DNA of 35,471 nucleotides, from contig JACRCY010000572.1 in the NCBI GenBank assembly GCA_016218785.1, positions 1-35,471 of the forward strand, written 5' to 3'. Every line of letters starts with the position of its first letter. The stretch's first letter is position 1. Origin of the DNA: Deltaproteobacteria bacterium. GTDB taxonomy: Bacteria; Myxococcota_A; Polyangia; JACRCY01. Positions 1 through 8,187 of this stretch are shown piece by piece. The notes beneath the pieces were generated by a model. It saw nothing but the letters and a program-made list of their open reading frames with translations. It had not been told where the DNA came from and did no database searches. The position numbers were made by a program, and so were the translations under genes.

Positions 1-114
1 CCTTTCGCCGCGCCGCCTTGACGCCGCGCCCATTACCTGGAATACCTACGCGGTCTTTTTCTCGCGGCACGCGCGCCCCGCGGGCGCCCGGTCGCGGGCC
101 ACGAGGGAGCGACC
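1..114. other. Leader region upstream of ahcY
   Basis: No gene can be supported here. A T5 run (56-60) follows a weak 5-bp inverted repeat (CCGCG/CGCGG) with a loop of about 20 bases, which could be the end of an upstream transcript. A GAGGGAG ribosome-binding site lies just before the ATG at 115. I looked for an SAH riboswitch, which often precedes ahcY, and did not see its conserved core. Confidence 0.3.
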
Positions 115-1371
115 ATGGACAACTTCAAGGTGGCGGATCTGAACCTGGCCGAGGCCGGGCGCCGGCTGATCGACTGGGCCGAGTCGCGCATGCCGGTGAT
201 GATGGCGCTGCGCGCGCAGCACCAGGAGCAGCAGTCCCTCCAGGGGATGCGCATCGCCGGCTGCCTGCACGTCACCAAGGAGACCGCGGTCCTCGTGCGT
301 ACGCTGCGGGCCGCGGGCGCCGAGGTGTCGTGGTCGGGCTGCAACCCGCTCTCGACCAACGACGAGGTCGCGGCCGCGCTGGCGGCCGAGGGCACCTCGA
401 TCTACGCGTGGCACGGCATGAACGTCGAGGAGTTCTACTGGTGCATCGAGCGCACCCTCGACTTCAAGCCGACCCTCACCCTCGACGACGGCGCTGACCT
501 GATCTTCACGGTCCACGCGAAGCACCCCGAGCTGGCCCCGGGGATCTACGGCGGCACCGAGGAGACCACCACCGGCGTCCACCGCCTGCGCGCCATGGGC
601 GCCGACGGCAAGCTCCTCTACCCGGTGATCGCGGTCAACGATGCCGAGACCAAGTGGGACTTCGACAACGTCTACGGCACCGGCCAGTCGACCCTCGACG
701 GCATCCTGCGCGCGACCTCCGTGCTGCTGGCGGGCAAGAACTTCGTGGTGGCCGGCTACGGCCACTGCGGCAAGGGCGTGGCCACGCGCGCCAAGGGCAT
801 GGGCGCCAACATCGTCGTCACCGAGGTGAAGGCGACGGCCGCGCTCAAGGCGACCCTCGAAGGCATGCGCGTGATGCCCATGGACCAGGCCGCGGCCAGC
901 GGCGACATCTTCGTCACCGCCACGGTCATGAAGGACGTGATCGTGGGCCGCCACTTCGACCAGCTCAAGAGCGGTGCCATCGTCTGCAACACGGGCCACT
1001 ACGACGTCGATATCACCCTCGGCGACCTCGTGGCGCGCGCGGCGCAGAAGCGTCGCATCCGCGACAACTGCGAGGAGTACACGCTGAAGGACGGCCGGCG
1101 CGTGTACGTGCTGGCTCAGGGACGCCTGGTCAACCTCGCCGCCGCCGAGGGGCACCCCTCGGAGGTCATGGACATGAGCTTCGCCAACCAGTTCCTGTCG
1201 CTGGTGCGGCTGTCGCGCGAGGGGCGCAGCCTCACGCACCAGGTCCACGACATCGACCCGGCGCAGGACCAGGACGTCGCGCGGCTCAAGCTCCAGACCA
1301 TGGGCCTGGGCATCGACACGCTCACCCCGGAGCAGGTGAAGTACGCGAGCGACTACTCGGCGGGGACGTAG
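115..1371 (+). CDS. ahcY: S-adenosylhomocysteinase (short archaeal/Thermotoga-like form)
   Basis: This 418-aa cytosolic NAD-dependent enzyme splits S-adenosylhomocysteine into adenosine and homocysteine and so removes the inhibitor of SAM-dependent methyltransferases. The family is clear from the substrate region GGTEETTTGV, the run VNDAETKWDFDNVYGTGQS, and the Rossmann motif GYGHCGKG near residue 214, followed by RAKGMGA. Most bacterial enzymes are about 430-470 aa and end in a K/Y-containing tail that reaches the NAD of a neighbouring subunit. This one ends LTPEQVKYASDYSAGT, which resembles the shorter archaeal/thermophile form. The ATG at 115 is preceded by GAGGGAG. The gene converges on metK with only 34 bases between the stops, so the two methyl-cycle genes are adjacent but on opposite strands. 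Identification is firm; the subfamily is judged from memory of the family. Confidence 0.96.
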   Translation: MDNFKVADLNLAEAGRRLIDWAESRMPVMMALRAQHQEQQSLQGMRIAGCLHVTKETAVLVRTLRAAGAEVSWSGCNPLSTNDEVAAALAAEGTSIYAWHGMNVEEFYWCIERTLDFKPTLTLDDGADLIFTVHAKHPELAPGIYGGTEETTTGVHRLRAMGADGKLLYPVIAVNDAETKWDFDNVYGTGQSTLDGILRATSVLLAGKNFVVAGYGHCGKGVATRAKGMGANIVVTEVKATAALKATLEGMRVMPMDQAAASGDIFVTATVMKDVIVGRHFDQLKSGAIVCNTGHYDVDITLGDLVARAAQKRRIRDNCEEYTLKDGRRVYVLAQGRLVNLAAAEGHPSEVMDMSFANQFLSLVRLSREGRSLTHQVHDIDPAQDQDVARLKLQTMGLGIDTLTPEQVKYASDYSAGT

Positions 1372-1405
1372 CGGCTGGAGGCTGAAGGCTGGAGGCCGAA
1401 AGGGG

Positions 1406-2650
<1,245 letters not shown>

Positions 2651-2658
2651 CGTGTGCT

Positions 2659-2668
2659 CCCCTAGGGG
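2659..2668. repeat. Palindrome over the metK ribosome-binding site
   Basis: CCCCTAGGGG is perfectly self-complementary. Its minus-strand half supplies the AGGGGAG ribosome-binding site of metK. It could pair in the leader or bind a protein, but nothing shows it is used. Confidence 0.3.
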
Positions 2669-2698
2669 CTGCGCGGAGCTCGCAAGTCGAGCCGACCG

Positions 2699-2726
2699 AG
2701 TCTACCCCCGGTTCGAGGCAAGTCAA
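2699..2726 (-). promoter_or_regulatory. Probable sigma70-type promoter of metK
   Basis: Reading the minus strand, TTGACT (2726-2721) is followed after 16 bases by TAGACT (2704-2699). Transcription would start near 2692, giving a leader of about 40 bases with the ribosome-binding site in place. The -35 box lies only five bases from the -35 box of the opposing hisD promoter. Confidence 0.5.
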
Positions 2727-2731
2727 CCCTG

Positions 2732-2759
2732 TTGCTCCCCGGGCCCGCGGCGCTACTAT
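2732..2759 (+). promoter_or_regulatory. Candidate promoter of hisD, close to its start codon
   Basis: TTGCTC (2732-2737) is followed after 16 bases by TACTAT (2754-2759). The ATG of hisD begins only 11 bases after the -10 box, so the transcript would have almost no leader. No good ribosome-binding site precedes the ATG. Confidence 0.4.
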
Positions 2760-2770
2760 GGTGGGCCGAC

Positions 2771-4063
2771 ATGCTCCGCATCCTGCTCCCCGACGAGGCC
2801 GACTACCACGCGGAGGTCGCGCGCCTGCTCGACCGCGGCCGCGCGGTGCCGCCCGCGGTGGAGGAGACGGTGCGGGCCATCGTGGCCGACGTGCAGCGCC
2901 GGGGCGACGAGGCGGTGCGGGAGTACTGCGCGCGCTTCGACGGCGGGGCCCCGGAGCGGTTCGAGCTCCGCCGGGACGAGATCGAGGCGGCGGCCGCGGC
3001 GGCGACGCCGGAGGTGCGCGCGGCGCTCGAGCGGGCTGCGGCCCGCATCCGCGCCTTCCACGAGCGGCAACGGGTGGCGGGGTACGACTTCACCGACGCC
3101 GACGGAGTCCACCTGGGGCTGCGCGTGGCCCCGCTCGGGCGCGTCGGGCTCTACGTGCCCGGCGGTACCGCGCGCTACCCCTCGTCGGTCCTCATGACCG
3201 CCGTGCCGGCCAAGGTCGCGGGCGTCCCGGAGGTGGTGATGACCACGCCGGGGCCGTCGCCCGAGACCCTGGCGGCGGCGCTCATCGCCGGCGTCGACCG
3301 CGTCTTCACCCTGGGCGGCGCGCAGGCCATCGCGGCCCTGGCGTACGGCACCCGGAGCGTGCCCCGCGTCGACAAGATCGTGGGGCCCGGCAATGCCTGG
3401 GTGACGGCGGCCAAGCGGCTCGTCTACGGCGCCGTGGACATCGACGCCATCGCCGGACCGAGCGAGGTCCTGATCGTCGCCGACGAGACGGCGGAGCCCG
3501 CCTGGTGTGCCGCCGACCTGCTGGCGCAGGCCGAGCACGACCCCGACGCGGTGCCGGTGCTGGTGACGACCTCGGCTGCCCTGGCCGCAGCCGTGGCGCG
3601 CGCCGTCGAGACGCAGCTCGCCGATCTGCCGCGGCGCGCGATCGCCGCCGCCGCGCTCGCGGGGCAGGGCCGCATCGTGGTGGTCGCCGACGTGGCCGCG
3701 GCCGTGCGCTTCGCCAACGAGTTCGCGGCCGAGCACCTCGAGCTGCAGGTCCGCGCCGCCCGCGCCGCGCTGCCGGCGATCACCGCCGCCGGCGCGGTGT
3801 TCGTGGGACCCTTCACCACCGAGGCGCTGGGGGACTACTTCGCGGGCCCGAACCACGTGCTGCCCACGGCGGGCACGGCGCGGTGGGCGTCGGCGCTCGG
3901 GGTCCACGATTTCGTGCGGCAGACGACGGTGCTCGAGTACGACCGCGATGCGCTGCAGCGGCACGCCGCCGACGTTCAGCGCCTCGCCCAGGTCGAGGGG
4001 CTCGACGCGCACGGGCGGGCCGTCGCGGTGCGGCTCGGGCCGGGAGACCACCGTGATCGGTAG
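2771..4063 (+). CDS. hisD: Histidinol dehydrogenase
   Basis: This 430-aa zinc enzyme carries out the last two oxidations of histidine biosynthesis, from L-histidinol to L-histidine with two NAD+. Visible signatures are [17 protein letters not shown], the NAD/substrate stretch [14 protein letters not shown], and the zinc ligand pair in [11 protein letters not shown] (Q253 and H256). The catalytic Glu-His pair is in AAEHLELQV (E321, H322). [12 protein letters not shown] carries another zinc Asp and the active-site His, and GLDAHGRAV near the C-terminus matches the final His ligand. All expected catalytic residues are present. I chose the ATG at 2771 because the family N-terminus aligns there; an in-frame ATG at 2732 would only add 13 unrelated residues across the promoter. 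It is the only his gene in view, so the pathway is scattered. It overlaps the next gene by 11 bases. Confidence 0.96.
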   Translation: MLRILLPDEADYHAEVARLLDRGRAVPPAVEETVRAIVADVQRRGDEAVREYCARFDGGAPERFELRRDEIEAAAAAATPEVRAALERAAARIRAFHERQRVAGYDFTDADGVHLGLRVAPLGRVGLYVPGGTARYPSSVLMTAVPAKVAGVPEVVMTTPGPSPETLAAALIAGVDRVFTLGGAQAIAALAYGTRSVPRVDKIVGPGNAWVTAAKRLVYGAVDIDAIAGPSEVLIVADETAEPAWCAADLLAQAEHDPDAVPVLVTTSAALAAAVARAVETQLADLPRRAIAAAALAGQGRIVVVADVAAAVRFANEFAAEHLELQVRAARAALPAITAAGAVFVGPFTTEALGDYFAGPNHVLPTAGTARWASALGVHDFVRQTTVLEYDRDALQRHAADVQRLAQVEGLDAHGRAVAVRLGPGDHRDR

Positions 4064-4781
4064 CCGCCCCGGCCGCCGGCGGACGGGCGCGTGGCTCGCG
4101 CTCGTCGTCCTCAGCGCGCTCGTGCGGCCGGCCGCGGCCCAGGAGGTGCCGGTCGAGCCGGCGGCGCCGCCGCCGGCCGCGGCGGCGACCGCCACGCCTC
4201 CGCTCGTGACGCCGGCGAGCCAGCCGCTCGCGGAGCCGCTCCTCAAGGGCAAGAGCCTGCAGCCGGGCGAGCGCGGCCACAAGTCGCTGGCCTGGGCCGC
4301 CGCGTGGTCGTTCGGGAGCACGCTGCTGCCCGTGCTCATGGGCGGGTTCCTCACCCGCTCGCAGCAGGACGACGTCATGTGGACCGGCCTCGGCCTGATC
4401 GCGGCCGCCCAGTCGTTCGGGCCCTCGGCCGGCTACTGGTATGCCAGGGAGAGGGCCCGCTTCACCTGGTACCGCCTGGCCCTCTCGGGGATCGCGCTCG
4501 CCGCCGCCGGCTACCCGCTCTACGCGTACACCGGGCGCCTCGAGAGCTACAACAGCGGCGGCGCCGCGGCGCTCGTCACGCTAGCCGTCGTGGCCGAGGC
4601 GGTCACGCTCGCACTCGCGGCGTGGGACCTGAGCCTCCTCGGCGACGCCGTCGAGCGGCACAACGAGCGGCCGGTGCGGCCGCCGGCGAGCCAGCCACTC
4701 AAGGTGCGGGCCGCGGCGCCGATGGTGGCGCCCGTCGTGGTGCCCGGCGGCGGGGGCGTGGGCCTGACGGGGTGGTTCTAG
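4053..4781 (+). CDS. Small polytopic membrane protein, unknown function
   Basis: I do not recognise this protein of about 242 aa. It appears to start at a GTG inside the end of hisD (11-base overlap). Residues 1-30 look like a signal peptide: an Arg-rich start, the hydrophobic core [12 protein letters not shown], then AAAQ. A Pro/Ala-rich linker of about 40 residues follows, then roughly four hydrophobic segments, for example [53 protein letters not shown] and [19 protein letters not shown]. The tail is Pro/Val/Gly-rich. An inner-membrane location is inferred. The overlap with hisD and the 12-base gap to the ThiF-like gene suggest one transcript, but the context does not reveal a role. The start could also be further inside. 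Confidence 0.7.
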   Translation: MIGSRPGRRRTGAWLALVVLSALVRPAAAQEVPVEPAAPPPAAAATATPPLVTPASQPLAEPLLKGKSLQPGERGHKSLAWAAAWSFGSTLLPVLMGGFLTRSQQDDVMWTGLGLIAAAQSFGPSAGYWYARERARFTWYRLALSGIALAAAGYPLYAYTGRLESYNSGGAAALVTLAVVAEAVTLALAAWDLSLLGDAVERHNERPVRPPASQPLKVRAAAPMVAPVVVPGGGGVGLTGWF

Positions 4782-4793
4782 GCCGGAGGGGTC

Positions 4794-5813
4794 ATGGGCG
4801 CGACGCCGGGACGCTACGCTCGCCAGGAGTTGTTTCTCGGCACCGAGGTCCAAGGAAGGCTGCAAGCTGCCACGGCGGTCGTCGTCGGGTGCGGGGCCCT
4901 CGGCTGCACCGCGGCCACCATCCTCGCGCGCGCGGGGGTGGGCCGGCTGCGCCTCATCGACCGGGACTACGTCGACCTCGTCAACCTGCACCGGCAGATC
5001 CTCTTCGACGAGGAGGACGTGCGCGCGGTGCTCCCCAAGGCCGTGGCGGCCGCGGCCCACCTCGCGCGCGCCAACTCCACCATCGCCATCGAGGCCTGCT
5101 TCGAGGACTTCACCGCGGGCAGCGCGCAACACCTGTGCGCGGGCGCCGACGTCATCGTCGACGCCCTCGACAACTTCGAGGGGCGCTTCCTGCTCAACGA
5201 CCTCGCGGTGAAGCTGGGCGTGCCGTGGATCTACGGCGCCGCGGTCGGCAGCTACGGCCTGGCCATGGCGGTGCTGCCGGGCGAGGGGCCCTGCCTGCGC
5301 TGCCTGCAGGAGGAGGAGCCGCCCCCGGGCACGACGCCGACCTGCGACACGGCCGGTATCGTGGCGTCGGCCCCGATCATCGTCGCGAGCCTCCAGGCGG
5401 CCGAGGCGCTCAAGCTCCTCGGCGGCCGGCGTGACCTGGTGACGCGGCAGCTCATCGCCATCGACCTGTGGCCCGGGACGGTCCAGGCGATCGCGGTCAA
5501 GCGCCACGAGGCCTGCCCCTGCTGCGGCGCCCGCCGCTTCGAGTACCTCGAGGGCGAGCGCCGCCCACCCGCGATCTCGCTCTGCGGCCGCAACGCCGTG
5601 CAGATCGCCGCGCCGGCCTCCGGGACCATCGACCTCGACGTGGTGGCGGCGCAGCTCGGGACGACGGGCGAGGTGACGCGGAACGAGTACCTGGTGCGCG
5701 CGGAGATCGAGGGGTTCCAGCTGACGGTGTTCCGCGACGGCCGCGCGATCGTGGTGGGCACGCAGGACCCGGCGGTGGCGCGGGGACTGTACGCGCGGTA
5801 CGTGGGCGCGTAG
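4794..5813 (+). CDS. ThiF/MoeB-family adenylyltransferase (E1-like)
   Basis: This 339-aa protein belongs to the family that adenylates the C-terminal Gly-Gly of a ThiS- or MoaD-type sulfur carrier. It has the nucleotide-binding motif VVGCGALGC, the conserved acidic, Asn and Gln stretch IDRDYVDLVNLHRQILF, and DNFEGRFLLND. The reactive Cys is in TPTCDTAGIV (C184, the position of the catalytic Cys in E. coli ThiF). Two zinc Cys pairs are visible, PCLRC and CPCC. About 85 residues follow the usual core, starting ISLCGRNAVQI, as in some ThiF proteins. No carrier-protein gene is nearby, so ThiF and MoeB cannot be told apart. The neighbouring molybdenum hydroxylase operon makes a molybdopterin role attractive but unproven. 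GGAGGGG precedes the ATG. The stop is five bases from that of the convergent FAD subunit. Confidence 0.88.
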   Translation: MGATPGRYARQELFLGTEVQGRLQAATAVVVGCGALGCTAATILARAGVGRLRLIDRDYVDLVNLHRQILFDEEDVRAVLPKAVAAAAHLARANSTIAIEACFEDFTAGSAQHLCAGADVIVDALDNFEGRFLLNDLAVKLGVPWIYGAAVGSYGLAMAVLPGEGPCLRCLQEEEPPPGTTPTCDTAGIVASAPIIVASLQAAEALKLLGGRRDLVTRQLIAIDLWPGTVQAIAVKRHEACPCCGARRFEYLEGERRPPAISLCGRNAVQIAAPASGTIDLDVVAAQLGTTGEVTRNEYLVRAEIEGFQLTVFRDGRAIVVGTQDPAVARGLYARYVGA

Positions 5814-5818
5814 GACGC

Positions 5819-8179
5819 TCAGCTGCCCAGGAGCGCCCGGCGCAGCAGGGTCCGGACGATCGTGACCTTGAAGGCGTTGCGCTGGAGGGGCTGCACGGCG
5901 CGGACCGCGAGCGCGCCGGCCGCCGCGGCCGTCTCCTCGTCGAGCGCGCGGCCGACCAGGAAGTCCTCGACGGCACGCGCGCGGTAGGGGAGCGGGGCGA
6001 CCGCCCCGAGGACCACCCGCGCGGCCGTGACCCGCTGGCGCTCGAGGGTGAGGCTCACGGCGACCCCCACGATGGGGAAGTCGATGGCGTTGCGGATACG
6101 GAACTTGAGGTAGCGCTGGACGCCGCCGGGCGGGGCCCTCGGGATCTCGACCTCGGTCAGCACCTCGCCGGGCGCGAGCACGGTGGTGCTCTGCAGGCCG
6201 GTGCCGAAGAAGTCCTCGGCGTCGATGGTCCGCGCGGTGGTCTTCATCCGGGCCCGGAGCGCGATGAGCGCCGGCGCCAGGTCGGAGGCGTTGACCGCCA
6301 CGCAGCCGCAGTTGATGCAGCGCCGCGCCTCGGTCTGGATGGCGCGCAGGTCGAGGGTCGCGGTGTCCTCGGCGTCGATGGTCCGCGCGGGGACGGGGCG
6401 TGTGGTCGGCCGGACCGCCGTGGACCGGGCGAGCGCCTGGGGGTTCACGTCGATGGGGCCCGCGGCGGCGGCGGCGCCCGCGTCCGTCCGCTTGCCGCGC
6501 CGGAGGGCGGCGTCGAGCGCCACCGCCGCGCGCCGGCCCGCGGCGATGGCCGCGATCACGGTCGCGGCGCCGGTCGCGGCGTCGCCGCCCGCGAAGACGC
6601 CCGGCAGGTTCGTCGCCTGGGTCTCCTCGTCGGCGACGATCAGGCCGCGCGCCGTCTGAAGCGCGCGGTCGCCGAGGTCGAGGTCGCTCCCCTGGCCGAT
6701 CGCCAGCATCACGCAGTCGGCCGCGACCGTCATGGTGTCAGCGGGGTCGTAGGTCGGGCGGAAGCGCCCCTCCTGGTCGAAGACCGAGGTGCACCGCTGC
6801 AGCTCCAAGCCCGTCAGCCTGCCCCCTTCCGTCAGGACCCGATGCGGCCCCCACGACGGCAGGAGCGCGATCTGCTCCTCGAGCGCCAGCTCGAGGTCCT
6901 CGGCGAAGGCGGGCATGCTGTCGCGGGCCTCGAGGCAGGCCATGGTGACACTCGCCGCGCCCAGGCGCCGCGCCGTGATGGCCACGTCCACCGCCACGCT
7001 GCCGCCGCCGATGACGAGCACCTTCCTGCCCGGCGCGCCGCGGCGGCCGCGCTGGACCTCGATCAGGAAATCGAGGCCGCTCGCGAGCAGCGCCTCCTGC
7101 TCGAGCCCCAGCGTCTTCTGCCGCCACGCCCCGGGCGCGAGGAACACGGCGTCGTGGGACCGGCGCAGCCGGGCGAGCGGCAGCCCCTTGCCGATGGCGA
7201 CGCCCAGACGGAACTCGATCCCCATGGCCGCGAGCGCGGCGACCTGCCGCTGCACCACGTCCTTGGGCAGCCGGTAGGCGGGGATGCAGTAACGGAGCAT
7301 GCCGCCGGCCTCGGGCATCCGCTCGAAGACCGCGACCTGGTGACCGGAGAGCCTCAAGTAGTAGGCGGCGGCCAGGCCCCCGGGGCCGGCGCCGACCACG
7401 GCCACCTTCTTGCGGCTCTTCACCGCCGGCGGCGCCATGAACCGGTCGGCGTGCGCGAGGATGTGGTCCCCCAGGAAGCGCTCGATCGCGCGGGTCGAGA
7501 CCGCTTCGTCGAGCGTGCCGCGGTTGCAGTGCTCCTGGCAGTAGTGCGGGCACACGCGACCGGTGATGGCCGGCAGGGGGTTCCGCTCGAGGATCAGCCG
7601 GGCGGCCCCGTCGAGGTCCCCGCCGCGGATCTTCGCCAGGTAGGTGGGGATGGCGACGTGGGCCGGGCAGCTCTGGGCGCAGGCGGGCAGCGCGGTGCGC
7701 GCGGCCCCATAGATGGAGTGGTAGCGGTTGTCCCCGAGGATCGCGCCGCAGTGGTCGCCGCCCTTGCGCAGACAGAAGAAGAGGTTCTCGGGCGTGCGGT
7801 AGTACCAGCAGCGCGGCTCCTGACAGAGGTTGCCGCCGATGGTGCCCATGTTCCGGATCTGGGGCGAGGCCACCACGCGGGCCGCCTGCCAGAGCAGGGG
7901 CCAGGCCTCGCGGACCACCGGGTGCCCCGCGATCTCGGCGAGCGTGGTGAGGGCCCCGATCCGCAGGCCCTGGCGCTCCGCCGTGACCCCGCGCAGGGCC
8001 CCGAGCGGCTTGAGATCGACCAGCAGGTCGGGGTAGCGCAGGTGGACGTTGTCCTTGAGCACGCCCAGGAGGTCGGTCCCGCCGGCGACCAGGGCGACCT
8101 TCTTGCCGGGCGTGGCGCCGAGGCGGGAGGCCTCCTCGAGCGAGGTCGCCGCGACATGGTCAACGGGTCTCAGGGCCAT
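5819..8179 (-). CDS. Molybdenum hydroxylase FAD subunit with inserted GltD-like module
   Basis: This 786-aa protein is a composite. Residues 1-158 are the FAD-binding start of a CoxM/PaoB-type subunit (AGGTDLLGVLKDN, IRNMGTIGGNLCQ, GDNRYHSIYG). Residues 626-786 resume the same fold (CVAVNASDLAPALIAL, then the flavoprotein C-terminal domain). Between them, residues 159-625 form a full GltD-like unit: Cys motifs at 167/171 and 210/214/218 (GRVCPHYCQEHC), an FAD motif VGAGPGG near 263, an NAD(P) motif GGGSVAVD near 391, and VFAGGDAATGAATV near 528. The insert ends in EARRCINCGC. Cys119, 124, 136 and 144 resemble the set that binds an extra [4Fe-4S] cluster in PaoB-type subunits. I infer electron exchange between the hydroxylase and NAD(P)H through the insert. 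The ribosome-binding site GAGGT overlaps the stop of the Mo subunit gene. Confidence 0.93.
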   Translation of the reverse strand: MALRPVDHVAATSLEEASRLGATPGKKVALVAGGTDLLGVLKDNVHLRYPDLLVDLKPLGALRGVTAERQGLRIGALTTLAEIAGHPVVREAWPLLWQAARVVASPQIRNMGTIGGNLCQEPRCWYYRTPENLFFCLRKGGDHCGAILGDNRYHSIYGAARTALPACAQSCPAHVAIPTYLAKIRGGDLDGAARLILERNPLPAITGRVCPHYCQEHCNRGTLDEAVSTRAIERFLGDHILAHADRFMAPPAVKSRKKVAVVGAGPGGLAAAYYLRLSGHQVAVFERMPEAGGMLRYCIPAYRLPKDVVQRQVAALAAMGIEFRLGVAIGKGLPLARLRRSHDAVFLAPGAWRQKTLGLEQEALLASGLDFLIEVQRGRRGAPGRKVLVIGGGSVAVDVAITARRLGAASVTMACLEARDSMPAFAEDLELALEEQIALLPSWGPHRVLTEGGRLTGLELQRCTSVFDQEGRFRPTYDPADTMTVAADCVMLAIGQGSDLDLGDRALQTARGLIVADEETQATNLPGVFAGGDAATGAATVIAAIAAGRRAAVALDAALRRGKRTDAGAAAAAGPIDVNPQALARSTAVRPTTRPVPARTIDAEDTATLDLRAIQTEARRCINCGCVAVNASDLAPALIALRARMKTTARTIDAEDFFGTGLQSTTVLAPGEVLTEVEIPRAPPGGVQRYLKFRIRNAIDFPIVGVAVSLTLERQRVTAARVVLGAVAPLPYRARAVEDFLVGRALDEETAAAAGALAVRAVQPLQRNAFKVTIVRTLLRRALLGS
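6212..6390 (-). repeat. In-frame 26-bp direct repeat in the fusion gene
   Basis: The same 26 bases occur at 6212-6237 and 6365-6390, 153 bases (51 codons) apart and in the same frame. Both encode ARTIDAED, at about residues 598-605 and 649-656. They bracket the junction where the GltD-like module returns to the CoxM-type fold. Confidence 0.8.
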
Positions 8180-8187
8180 GGCCTACC

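Noticed and set aside
1-114. SAH riboswitch before ahcY
   Set aside because: The conserved SAH riboswitch core was not found, and the space before the ATG is short.
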